Part shown: piece by piece, positions 31,885 through 43,087 of the stretch
How the letters are laid out: the number at the start of each line of letters is the position of its first letter
How positions within the stretch are numbered: position 1 is the first letter of the stretch
DNA from: Zoroaster sp. YZ-2022
Taxonomy: Eukaryota > Echinodermata > Asteroidea > Forcipulatida > Zoroasteridae
Assembly (NCBI GenBank): GCA_029582265.1
Contig: JAQQFT010000041.1
Coordinates: 1 to 64,000, forward strand
Length of the DNA: 64,000 nucleotides
Direction: 5' to 3'
The notes under the pieces: model-generated
Databases searched by the model: none
Seen by the model: only the letters and a program-made list of their open reading frames with translations
What the model was told of the DNA's origin: nothing
Program-made: the position numbers and the translations under genes

Positions 31885-32530
31885 TAACTCCCTAAGGCCC
31901 ATTTGCTTACATAACACAGATCCTTCCTAACTTTCCTAGGCCCATTTGCTTACATAACCTGAATCCTCTAACTCCTAGGCCCATTTGTACACATAACCTG
32001 GGTCTACACTCCCTAGGCCCATTTGTTACACATAACCTGAATCCTTCCTAACTCCTAGGCATTTGCTTACACAACACAGATCTTCCCTGCTCCCTAGGCC
32101 CATTTGCTTACACATAACACAGATCTTCCCTAACTCCCTAGGCCCATTTGCTTTTCAGCCTGATCCTTCCTAACCCTAGCCCATTTGCTTTACACATAAC
32201 CTGAATCCTTCCCCTAACTCCCTAGGCCCATTTGCTTACACACCAACCTGGATATTACCGCTCCTAGGCCATTTGCTTACATAACGGTCTTCCTATCACC
32301 ATTTGTTGCTTACATAACCTGAATCTTCTAACTCCCTAGGCCATTTGTACATAACCTGAATCTCTCCCATTGTACACATAACCTGAATCCTTCCTAACTC
32401 CCTAGGCCCATTTGCTTACACATAACACAGATCGCCCTAACTCCCTACTAGGCCCATTTGCTTACACACTGCCTGAATCTTCCTAACTCCTAGGCCCATT
32501 TGCTTACACATAACCTGAATCCTCCAAAAT
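31885..32530 (-). repeat. Minisatellite with 44-bp unit (array 2, inverted relative to array 1)
   Basis: About fifteen degenerate units read 'cctaactccctaggcccatt', 'tgcttacacataacctgaat' and 'cctt' on the plus strand. This is the reverse complement of array 1 (3405-3757). Several units are truncated. A single relic ('ccctaggccatttgcttact') also occurs at 38996-39020. 'aaatccttcactttagcaa' words flank the array at 32720-32795, parallel to the flank of array 1. Confidence 0.92.
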
Positions 32531-32544
32531 CCTTCAGTAGTAGC

Positions 32545-32650
32545 TAAGCCACATGACATGTATGCACACATGTGTTTCCTAATCTGTGATACATGTACAT
32601 GGCCAGGGGACCCTCCTACATGCATGGAGCAATAAACAGTGTCCACTGAC
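32545..32650 (+). repeat. Repeat D, copy 1
   Basis: The blocks 'tctgtgatacatgtacatgg', 'ccaggggaccctcctacatg' and 'catggagcaataaacagtgt' recur at 41910-42000 ('tctgtgatacggccagggac', 'cctcctgcatgcatggagca', 'ataaacagtgtcac'). Length is about 100 bases and the class is unknown. Confidence 0.7.
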
Positions 32651-33000
32651 CCCAAGCATAACCTTACAATCACTACAACAGCATGGATAACACATGTACC
32701 AGCAAATGCCTAACCTCAATCCTCAAAATCCTTCACTTTAGCAAGAGCATGTATGTAACCTCAATCCTTGAAAATCCTTCACTTTAGCAAAGAGGATTTT
32801 GGAAGAATTGGGAAAGTTAGGGTTAATCAATTGGGATTATCAGCGGCCATGTTGTCTCTGTTCATATATGGAATGTCTCAGTGTTCATGTTGTGTTTTGA
32901 AACGTTCCTTTTTTGGGAACACGGAACATTCCCAAAAGAGACAATCGTCTCCCATGTTGTTGGAATTAAATGCAACAACCCACCATCAACCCTGAGTTAA

Positions 33001-33420
33001 ATCAGTCAAAATGTTGATGTACTTGCCAAGGTATATCTAGTGCATAATGATCAAACACTGTCAAACCTGCGTGTAGTAAAAGTACATTAACCTCTACTAC
33101 AGGGTCAAAATCGGTCAAAATGTTGATACTTGCCAAGGTATATCTAATTTTTAAAGTCAATCTGTCAAAACCGTGTAGTAGTACATTAACCATCCCTACT
33201 ACTGAGGTCAAAATGTTGATGTACTTGCCAAGGTATATCTAGTGCATAAAAGTCAAACACTATTCCAAACCCCTCACGTGTAGTAGTACATTACAGATTA
33301 AAATGGAGTCATTACGACTGATAAAAAGCATTCTGGTATTGTTCAGGGTGGTAGTAGTAAGCATTTGGGTCAACAGTCACAGGCAGTTGACGATTTTGTC
33401 TCACCTACTAAGGGTAGCTA
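33001..33420 (+). mobile_element. MITE M, copy 4, with its 5' part triplicated
   Basis: Three tandem ~100-base units ('gtcaaaatgttgatgtactt', 'gccaaggtatatctagtgca', 'gtcaaacactgtcaaacc', 'gtagtagtacatta') precede the usual interior and 3' part ('aaaatggagtcattacgact', 'catttgggtcaacagtcaca', 'gttgacgattttgtctcacc'). It lies in the USP24 intron before exon 14. Confidence 0.65.
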
Positions 33421-33709
33421 TAGTAGAAAGGTGTTAAGTATTTACTGCAAATAAACCGCTGCCCTGTTAACAGAGAACAGCATGTGTTCTTGATGGGAAC
33501 AATCATTATTCCCTATGAAGTTTAAGCGTTTTGAACTCTAGTTAAAGACGGATCTGTCAGATGAAAATGCTTAAATTTATTGGTTCTATAAAATTGTGCA
33601 TGATACATTAAAATTTACCCCTCGATAAAATATATCAACAGTTTCCATGGAAATAATTTTTTCAACACAGGTCAATTTCATTAAACTGCTTCGCGAATAA
33701 AACAATTGG

Positions 33710-33830
33710 TTCTTTGGTTTACCAGCCAGGCTTTCATACAAAATGTATGCATTTTGCTGGTAATCTGTAATAGTAGCAGCAGTTGCTCAAGCAAAATTCT
33801 CTGCTTGGCATCTTTGAAATTATTTAAGCT
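33710..33830 (+). repeat. Repeat C, copy 2
   Basis: This is a same-orientation copy of 27010-27120. It ends about 35 bases before the acceptor of exon 14, so it occupies the branch-point region of that intron. Confidence 0.6.
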
Positions 33831-33865
33831 CTGGAAATACGCGTTTATCATGTTCCGTTACTCAG

Positions 33866-34043
33866 GCGTGCTGGTGGTTTCGTTGTCGGCCTGACCGACC
33901 TCGAGCCGACTGGTAGCTTTTCAGGAGAAACTCCTCAAAGCTGGACCCCGGCATCAGCGAAACACAGGTGTGTCAGCGATCTTCAGATACATCAACATCA
34001 ACAACCACTCCCACAGAAAACACTCCAGGTCTGGTAAAACAAG
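33866..34043 (+). CDS. usp24: USP24 homolog, exon 14
   Basis: Acceptor 'tccgttactcag' is followed by CWWF, then VGLTDLEPT, FQEKLLKL, VSAIFRYIN and HSRSG. Vertebrate USP24 has CFEWFTKGQHDLES, then LFKEKILKLES, NLFKTFFENVNL and HRLKRQG. The order and spacing match over about 58 residues. At least three slips are needed. The donor is ambiguous: gtaaaa at 34034, or after AAG near 34043 if a G has dropped. The second option joins exon 15 in frame (KT-R-LEKAES), so I prefer it. Confidence 0.7.
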
Positions 34044-34139
34044 TTAGTTTTTGTGGTTGTTTAAAGAGAACACTTCTATTTAAATATTAATAGTTGACCT
34101 TTCTCGTTTTCCAGAGGTTATGTCATAAAGATCTTTTAC

Positions 34140-34149
34140 AATATCGGTT

Positions 34150-34183
<34 letters not shown>

Positions 34184-34560
34184 GACCATGATAATGATAA
34201 TATTAATGATATTGATAATGATAATGATGGACACTTATATTGCACTGGTATCCTGGGTTTGGCGCTCATAAGCGCTGAATATTATTACCCTAATGTTCGT
34301 TATATCATTCCTAGAACCATCTCAACTCCCTGGGGGTATACGTATGCTGCCAAATGTGTAGCCTGGCGAGGCAATTAAACACGATTATCTCTGCCTCAAT
34401 TGTCCCCATTTATACTCCTGGGTGAAGAAGCATTATGTTTAAGTGTCTTTATCGGGACACAAAGCACACCACAGTAGCAGCCAGGATTGAACCCACCTCT
34501 GGCGACCCGACCGTGGTACGATCGATGCACTAAACATGGCTGGGCGCCCATCAAACCACA
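34140..34560 (+). repeat. SINE-like dispersed repeat, copy 3, with (GATAAT)n leader
   Basis: A 'gataat' microsatellite (34150-34230) leads into 'atattgcactggtatcctgg', 'catctcaactccctgggggt', 'cccatttatactcctgggtg', 'gggacacaaagcacacc' and 'ccaggattgaacccacctct'. This is the same order as the copy at 1664-2022. It lies between exons 14 and 15. Confidence 0.75.
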
Positions 34561-35231
34561 ATTCAAAAACATAAAGTCATTTTTTCCTTAATAACCACTT
34601 TTTGTCTGATTTAAATATTTCAAATTGCAGCTTCCTGATGCTGGCCCTTGCAAAGTCACCTCTTAGTGGCCACGATCACTCCCAGATATTACCCACAAAA
34701 GTTCTTTAAATAACAACAAAATATATGTGCTTGTATGTAAAAGACATTGTTTTTTAAATTAAACCCCAGGCTTTTCTGAATTTGAGTTAAAGTTGTTCAC
34801 AAAGATAACTTTTGTATTTAATATGTATGTGTGTATATATAATAGCATGTCACCAAAGTGCTCAAGGCGCTTCCACAGTAAACAAGAAATCATGCTGATA
34901 GCATAACAATACAATATAGTAAATATAATACTAAACAAAAGATATAAAATACATATATGAATGTCAGTAGTCATACTAGGCGTAGTCCCTTAACCTTAGG
35001 TTTAGGTAGTAAAACCTATGTGCCGGTTTCCATATGACATACTTTCTCTCAAAATGAGGATGGGTAAATAGTTGATATTTGCATATCCTGTGTGTTTTGA
35101 TTATTACACCAGCTATTTTTTATTTTATTTATTTGTTTTTTGATGCACCCTGTAAATCACGTACAAGTGACATTATTAAACCTGATATATCATTGACTGA
35201 CCAAAAATGAATTTATATATATTTTTTCAAG

Positions 35232-35348
35232 GTTGGAAAAAGCTGAATCTATCGGCCTGGATTTCATGTGGTCGCCCTGAGCACCCTCGGAAGGGTGCTG
35301 ACCGACTATCAAACACCTGATGGTCACTCATTGCCTTCTTCTTCTTAT
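35232..35348 (+). CDS. usp24: USP24 homolog, exon 15 (last one recognised)
   Basis: After 'attttttcaag' the frame reads LEKAESIGLDFMW. Slips then give VALS, a GVAD-like block and KHLMVTHC. Vertebrate USP24 has VEKLELIGMDFIWKIAMESP, then EEIANEAIQLIINYSY. The first 13 residues are a clear match. The donor is set at 35349 (gtaatc) and is uncertain. No later USP24 exon could be found in the remaining 28 kb. Yet the family's ubiquitin-like and peptidase C19 domains should lie downstream. Confidence 0.65.
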
Positions 35349-35834
35349 GTAATCATTTTTAATTTTTATAAAGTGTTAAGGTGAACAATAGCCGCAATTA
35401 GGTATGACCGGTCATGCACAGACATGGTAATAGAACTATATCAGTAACCTAATGGGCCAATCAGTGGTTCTGATAGCTTGAAATGGCAAAGAACTCTCTG
35501 CTACTTCTAAGAATCTAACGGAAGATGTTGATGCGGCGACTCTTGAAGAAGGACTGAATACGAATTGTGCTGATCTCCACACTATGTTGTCTGCAGAGTC
35601 TGTGTTCAGATATGGACATAGTGTGGATGAAAGGATCACCGATTGGAGTAGGTTCTATAGACTGGTGGGTGATTGCATGGCTTGGTATTGACAGACTACT
35701 AACGGGTTGCTCTTCTAATCACATAAAACGAGGAAACATCACCTTAAGGTCTGGCGAGCACAAACTGGCACATCTTGAAACACAATTGTATATGCCTGAC
35801 ATAATGGTACGTGCTTATTTTACAGAAGAGGTGT

Positions 35835-36240
35835 CGCTCACTGAACTGAGTCAGTTGTTAACAAGCACAGGGGATGGAGGGTGGTTGACGATATAGAAGT
35901 CCCTCAGTCTGGGGTGGGTTTGGACTTTGGATAGAAGATCCTTCAGTCCGTAGTGAGTGATGCGCCAAATGTAAAAGCTGATGTAGGCCGATGTCACCAA
36001 CGCGATTGTCGATGTTCGACATGCCCCAGCCCCTAGGATCCTGGTCTCAACAGTTCCCGCCTCGCGCCTCAACGATCTAATCCTCTGGGGCGATCAGGCA
36101 TACTGATCGAAAGCATTCGAGGATTGTGCCTCCAGCTAACTTTTCAGAGCAGTACTACTCAATTGATTCCCACATGGTGTCTGCAATTACTCTTACTTAT
36201 CCTCCTCACCATGCAAGCACAAGTTTTACCTAGATCATAA
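35835..36240. mobile_element. Repeat B plus repeat H composite, rearranged
   Basis: From 35835 repeat B part 2 runs forward ('gctcactgaactgagtcagt', 'tgttaacaagcacaggggat'). From about 36035 repeat B part 1 runs in reverse ('aggatcctggtctcaacagt', 'tcccgcctcgcgcctcaacg'). From 36075 repeat H runs forward ('gcgatcaggcatactgatcg', 'actcaattgattcccacatg', 'tatcctcctcaccatgcaag'). At 16080 parts 1 and 2 are in the same direction, so an inversion separates the two loci. Confidence 0.6.
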
Positions 36241-38437
36241 TTGGATTTGGTTGGTTTGTGCATACCAAAAATTGAAATATTAGTCTTTCACAAGTCTCTG
36301 AGCGTCTTGTTGAAGCAGCTTCACTGCTTTCTTGGGAAGTTTTATTTTTGTTTAAACTTTGTTGATGCTGTGACACTGTTCTTTTGGTGATCTCCAAAAT
36401 TAGTACTAATGTCAGAAATTAGTATTAAACTAACATTCAAAATTCGAAGTTCACTCATGTCCTTTATGTCAAAAATAAACTTTCCATTTTGTTGTTATGT
36501 CCAGTAGCATGGATATTTGCAAAATATGTATCTTTATAAAATTTTATTTCGAAGACCTTTAATAGATCTCTGATGAGTTGAATTGTATTTCTCTAAATTC
36601 CCAAACAATATAATGTATGGGCACAACTGTCATCTGAGGTGCTATAATTTAAGTACAATTAATTAAATTATTTGCAATTGTCTTCTGGTCTAAATTCCAT
36701 ATTGAAATGAATATAGAATCTGAATACATCTTACTATTTAAGTGCTATTGACGGTCGCTGAAACTTTCACAGGTTGGTTTTATACATGTACATCTCTTGA
36801 TTCTTAAAAAGAATGAATGCATTTACAGACATTTTACTAAAAGTCCATACTTTGGCTTTCAAGGCTAAGTAAGGTGTACATAATTATTTGAATAGCACTG
36901 TGTATTAACCATTTAAACTCAGCACTGTTTTTAGCTTTTATTTTTAAGTTGAAATCTTACAAAATATTTGGTGAAATCTGTCCAGATATCCAGTAAGTTA
37001 TTTGAATGCTAATGATTTTGGGCATTATATTTTTGAGGGTTAAAGATTTTTCCTATACCCCCTAGTGGTGGCCATTTAGATACAAACATTTGGGTAATTT
37101 AATGCTTTTTGTGAGTTTGGGCAAATAATATAAATGATGCACTATGGTTAGAAGTAATTTGAATGCATACAAGAACAACTCTCGTTCCATGCATTTGTAT
37201 TTATTTTCATACTATAGTAGGCAAGAATAATAGCAGTAAATTTGGCAGATTTTGGTGCCAAAATTTACAATAATGACCACTCACTGTATATTACAGTTGT
37301 AAACGTGCAAATGTACTTGTACATGTTTGTACATGTTTGTACATGTTTATTCATACGTGCCACAACACTGAAGATTGTAAACTTCACAACAATCTCTTCC
37401 TTTGAATCGTGTCATCTGCATTTGTTTACACTTTCCCAAGACATTTTACTGGAATCTGACTGACGGGATGTGTCTCTCACATCTAACGTTAACGTTAAAT
37501 GTGAAAAATATGGACGAACTTTCACAAAAAACATGGACCTAACATTCACAAACCTTCTTGTATCACCCTCAAGACCCATTCGTTCAATCCATAACTAAAC
37601 TTGATCATTGGAAAGTCAGACTAATAACTAAAAGTGGTATCAAACATAAGCAAATAGAAGGGCAACAAACAAAAATGCAAACACAAATTTATCAATCACA
37701 GTGATCGATTTTACACAGGGCACAGGCTGAAAAGGGTTAATAATAACATTTAAGGTGGCACCCATTTCTTTTCCCAAAACTGTGTCTGAATTGAAGTATT
37801 TTTGGAAAGCCTATGTAATGGGCAAATGCCAGTTCATCAACTGGTGCTCACCACCATGATGCTGTATGCAAACAAGGATACAAATATTATTATGAACAAA
37901 TTACAAAACATTCCTTCTTTTTTATGCTCAAACAAATTCTTCTCAAATTAGTTTCATTTCATGCAAACAGGGTCACACTTCAACTAACCCCGCAGGGAAT
38001 GATTTCATTCGAAAATTTTGCATACCAAAATTGCAATGCATAAAAGAATTTGGATAGCAAAATCATTTTTGTGTAACCAATCTGTGGGTGTATAGCAAAA
38101 TTACATGCAGTGTGCACAAGTGCGGGTGATATTTTCAAAGGCTTTACTGGCCGTTTGGTTCATCAAGCATATAATGTCAACATTTTACCAGAAATAATGG
38201 CCAATGGTGGTAAAAAAAATTCATGTATCTTTCCTTCTAGGACAATTTCTTCATTATTTTGGCAATTGCAGTCATTCATGAAGTCAGTCCTCCGTCTATT
38301 TTCTTTTATTTAAATTGTTTATATTGCTAAAACAGAGCAATATAGCGAAAACAAATACCGACCTGGCGATGTTGGGTGCTTTCAAATTAAATTTCCCCAT
38401 GTGCAAAGTCGTCGGGAAATGGTGGCTCACCGTGGTT

Positions 38438-38494
38438 GAAAGTGCGATCATGTTGTGTGAAATGATTCCTAAAGCGTATCCTACCACTATAAAT
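38438..38494 (-). CDS. Weak exon candidate, minus strand
   Basis: On the minus strand an AG ('cattcatttatag') is followed by an open run VGYALGIISHNMIALSTT and a consensus-like donor ACCACG/gtgagc. The run is hydrophobic and could be a membrane helix. I do not recognise a protein, and such short open runs with passable splice sites also arise by chance. It could pair with the candidate at 39416-39504. Confidence 0.15.
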
Positions 38495-39415
38495 GAATGT
38501 CCATTTTGTTAATGTTCAACAACTTTTATTATAAAGCAGAAGTTAGTAACGTTTCTAGAGGTTTCGCTCAATCCGGCCGTATTGATCGTATAAGCGCTAT
38601 ATCAGCGAACTACGGTTGTTTGTGTATGGGGTGGCTCTATTGTGATTGCTCCAACCCAAACCATCAGGAAGAAAAATAAACATGTGAAGCTGAACAAAAC
38701 TGGGCGCAAGTTGCATGTTTGCATTTTCCATTGATTTATACGTATAGTTAGTCATCAACGAAAAATATTACATGCACATAAATTTTGGGCATTGTGGATA
38801 AAATCGCCAGTTGCTGGAAAATAAAGTTTCGTATACGGTGTGCACATAGAAGTGGAAACCAGTACCTGCGTTCACTGGTCCATCAATAACACAATCCATA
38901 CGGTCTGGACATACAGAAACAATCACAGTGCAGGAAATATTATTTCAGGAAAGGGTTTGTGAATATCATTTCAAAAATGTTTGTTATCCCTAATTCCCTA
39001 GGCCATTTGCTTACTAAAATCCTTCAGTAGTAAAGCAAGCGCCGTATGTATGCACCATGAGGTTATGTATATAAGAACTGGGCGGCGCGCGGTAAGCGCT
39101 ATCGCCGTTAATGCGTTAAGACGTGCCACTGTGTGTGGAACACGACGCCATTTTCAAAGTGGGCAAAAAATGTGAAATGCCGGATGTGCCCACAAAACAG
39201 CGCGTTATGCTATGGTCTCTACGAAAATGGGCGGCCGTTTAAGTTGATTTTTATGAATTTTTCATTGTTTTGACCTGAATGAAAGATAGTCAGTAACGGT
39301 ATTTATCATTGATTAATTTACCCAATAAAATGGTAGAAAATGCATTTAAAATTATAATTTCTCTTGACCCGATTGTCGGTGTGTAATACATACCTCGGTT
39401 AAAACACTTACTTAC

Positions 39416-39504
39416 CTGCGCTACTGTAAGCTCTTTCTCGGCAGTCATAGTAAAGCCTATTTTCCTGATTGTAGTTGCCAAAGTACAAAACATTTGAGAC
39501 ACGA
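39416..39504 (-). CDS. Exon candidate, minus strand, strong donor
   Basis: Read on the minus strand, the segment gives MSNDLVSQMFCTLATTIRKI, then GFTMTAEKELTVAQ. It is closed by a near-perfect donor GCGCAG/gtaagtaag. An AG precedes the ATG ('cttgatgaag'). The composition (charged, helical, balanced) looks like protein more than most random frames here. The family is not recognised. It may belong to a separate minus-strand gene lying inside or beyond the USP24 locus. Confidence 0.3.
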
Positions 39505-41909
39505 GATCATTTGACATCTTCATCAAGTAAATATTCTTGACTATGTTAGCAAATTTTGATAGTAATCATTGTAGCAGGCCTGATTTTAGCTAAATCAATA
39601 AATAAATTAAACAATTGTTTAAATAAAAAATATACATCGACAAAAATAAGAATCCTGAAAAATGGGTAGTGGGACTGAGGGTTGAAGGCGAGGACAAAGC
39701 TGAATATTTAACGTGGAGGATTACACACTGTCCACATCCCAACAAAGAAACTAGGGTTGGAAAAATACCCGTATTTCTTTCTTTCCTTGAAAAAGGAGAT
39801 TTGTAAAAAAAATACTGAGAAATCACAGGCCTGTAAAAAAACTTGTTGAAATAGTTTTCAATAAATTAATAATTAATCAATCGCTAATAAATAATTACAT
39901 GAAAAAATATATATATATAATACATAATTTAATTAAAAGAAATTAATGTATTTAGTGTAAACAACTCAACAAATATTCACAGCACAATTTGCTTCAGTCA
40001 CCCTATAGACGGATTAGATAGATAAATCTATGTAGCCGCTTAGTCAACAGAAAGAATCCCACTTTTACATTGTTTCTGGGAGAAAAATAAATAAGTAAAT
40101 ATATACAATTAAATGTTTATAAATGACTAATTAAATGATGAAAGTTAGTGAAGAACTAACATTTTCAAGGACAGTACCATTAATATGAAATGGCATCATT
40201 TGAAAGGGGATATATGTGGGCTAATGGGCTATATCATGAGGTCAGCTGATTTCTGAAACATAAAAGGAATCGGTCTACGCATTTGGGAAATAAGTAGAAC
40301 AGTTGATGATTTGAATATAATAATTTTATTATGTAATAATTTATTCATAAGCCATGGTTCTGCCGTTGCATTCAACAATATCAGGAAATACACTGTACTC
40401 ATGTTGTTCAAGACAAGGTCAGATGGATTTTCTTTTGTGGTGGTTGAGACATAAAAAAATCAACGGAAAGGTCTTTTCTGAGCGAGACTCTTTCGTTGTT
40501 TTCTGTATAGGTTGGATATGATGGAAGCCTGTCTGAACTGCTTGCTCAAAGTAACATGAGTGGCTTCCTTTAATCTCTTGGTGAAATTCCCTACCCTTAA
40601 TTAATAAACACATGAAATGTTGTCTGTTATTATACTTATAACTATATTGTTTTAGAAATTAGTGAAAACATTAGTAAAACCAGTAAATTATTAAATCTAC
40701 AAAATTAATTATGTTTCAACGAGTATAAATTTACAAGCAAATTAATGCAACAATTACTGATATAAACATACTTTACCATTTTCTCATATTGCAATAAAAT
40801 GAGTTAACTAGTTAACTTTCACAGGTTGGTTATCATGCTGATTCTGTATAAATGTATGAAACTATTTACATCTCAGGAATAAATCAGGGGTTAATGGTCC
40901 CATAGGATACCCCATGCGGTAAAAAATAGTAATAAGCAAATAATTTATCAAAAAACAAGCAAAAGAGTTTAAAAATTGTTTGTTTGTTTCTTTGTCCAAT
41001 TGGGTATCAACAAGTGGTTGTGGGATGCGTTGGTTGTGCAGTACTTTGTACATTATGTACACACATTTCAAGATCATCACCCTACTTTTGATACATATTT
41101 ACGCCATAATTTAGACACATTTTGGTCTTAGCGATTAGGCTTACCTCATATGTAATCTTTCTTCACAAAATGCTTGCTGCATACATGTGGTTTACAGTGG
41201 GCTGGAAGTTGTCTCAACTGATGTTGTTAGCCATTTCAACTGTCGTTAGAGATTCAAGAGGAATAGATCTGAGAGTAATCAAAATAGCGGAAAAAATTTC
41301 AGTCATCATGCCTCTTCATCAAAACTATGGGTTTGACATTCTTTTTTGAACTCCCCAGGCACGGACAGATGGTCATGATAAACAAAATTATAACTAACTA
41401 ACTAATTAGGCCTACCGTTACAAGTTGCTGTAATCTTGTTTTCATTTCTTGGGGTTTGAAAATGAAAAGTGTAGACTCTAACATAATTTTCTATCAAAAA
41501 TATGACAAATTCCACAGTTTTGGGAGGACAGAGCTTGATATTCCGGGTAATAAATATGTACATATAATCTAGTGAGATGTTTGTCCATTTTGTCGTCTAC
41601 TAACTTTTAAATTTAAATATTAATAGCTTGACTAAAAAGAGCTAAAAACTAAAAATAACCAACACACAATTAGTTTAGAATATTGTGCAAAAAGTAGCGG
41701 GTGAGGTTCCACATTCTTTCCAAACAGCCTTTGTTTAAAAATACCAATGAATATCACTTTTCCACAGTTGCTACGTTCTACTTTGTCATAACAGATGTCT
41801 TACCTTTAAAAGCGATGTTCAAAGTTGCCCATAAAATGGCTGACCATGTCCTTGTCGAAGCCGGGGTCACGTGACATAATGCGCCCTCTGGTTCTTATAT
41901 ATAACTCTA

Positions 41910-42000
41910 TGGTATGCACATTTGTTTCTTATCTGTGATACGGCCAGGGACCCTCCTGCATGCATGGAGCAATAAACAGTGTCACTAGCCCAAACACTGA
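41910..42000 (+). repeat. Repeat D, copy 2
   Basis: This is a direct copy of 32545-32650. The shared blocks are 'ctgtgatac', 'ggccagggaccctcc' and 'atgcatggagcaataaacag'. Confidence 0.7.
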
Positions 42001-43034
42001 CCTTGCAATCAAGAGGCACCATTATCAGTGGTAAATAAATGTAAATGTTGGTGATATGCTGAGAAATGGTAGGTGGCATCAAAATAATTTCACAGAAAAC
42101 AAAACCAATTTCAACACCACTTTTTATTAGGCAACAATTAGCAGACGTCCTAATAAAATCCCTCTATTAATAACATCATAGTGCACACTCCAGTGCAGAC
42201 ATAAAGCATGATTGTGTCCCACTCATCCAATTACTGTAGACAATAGGCAAACATTCCATCCCTGAGCAGCAGTTTGATGCTTGTTTGCGCATGCTGCATT
42301 GACTATTCAGTCTTAATTAGATACAATGTATCACAAACAGTTTTGACAAAAGTGTATCCTCAATTTACCCTAAATAGCCCCCTTCACTAGGCGTATTTCC
42401 CGGAAATTCTAATTCCGGTCTGTTCTGATTGAAAAAGCTACTCCCAGGAAATTCGGTAAGTAGCTTATTCCGGAAATAGTACCCTGCTAAAGAGGTAGGT
42501 AGCCAGTTTCCTAAGGAAAAGTGTTTCGGGGAAATAACAGCAATATAAAGCAGCGAGGTTTAACTAACCCCGCACCCCCGTCATCGGATGTTAAGGACAT
42601 CAACATGTCTTGAAAGGTCAGCGAGGAGTGCAAATAGCGCGCAAATAGTTCGCAGCTAATATCCAGTGTTGTGTTCAAGTACTTTGAAACTTTCCTTCTT
42701 AAAATATAAATATCTGCATCTCTGTAAATAACTTGATATATTTAGTTTTATAAATGTGACCAAATAAATGGTTTTAGAATAGAATAAGAAGAATTATCGC
42801 GGACAAGGCTATGTTCAACATCCATATCATTTACGTGTATTTATAAATGTCCGCTTGGTTGGGTATAGTCTTCCTTTTTTTTTCAGCTACCTGCATGCCT
42901 GGCGGCGTGTGGCATTACGTGTCGTAACGTTCAGTTACCTCACAATTATAATTTTAATGAGATACAAGTTTTTCGTCGATGGGAAGCGTAGCTGGTCACA
43001 ACAACACTTGACCAGCCGTCACCACGGCAGGTGG

Positions 43035-43087
43035 CAGGCGCGTGGCGTTCTGGATTGGACTTTACCACAACATTTTCAACTTCCGGT
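43035..43087 (+). promoter_or_regulatory. Candidate core promoter with CCAAT-like and ETS-type sites
   Basis: Just before the ATG at 43088 lie 'ctggattggac' (inverted CCAAT-like) and 'aacttccggt', the reverse complement of ACCGGAAGTT, an ETS/GABP-type site. The surrounding 250 bases (42890-43150) are rich in CG compared with flanks. This combination is common in TATA-less housekeeping promoters. Function is inferred. Confidence 0.35.

Larger units (their letters stand above)
35349..43080. other. Long AT-rich stretch without a firm gene
   Basis: Apart from the repeats and weak exon candidates listed separately, I see no coding exon. 35440-35830 is open in short frames on both strands without family resemblance. 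36240-37480, 39540-41100 and 41340-41860 are AT-rich with no structure. At 39060-39240 a CG-rich patch ('gggcggcgcgcggtaagcgc', 'gacgccattttcaaag') could be a promoter fragment or an old repeat. 'cacatctaacgttaacgtta' near 37480 is a short palindrome. Confidence 0.4.

Noticed and set aside
41122..41349. 75-aa frame with VGWKLSQL, compared with a later USP24 block (VRWKIAKQL)
   Set aside because: The similarity is limited to a few residues with no supporting neighbours or convincing splice sites.
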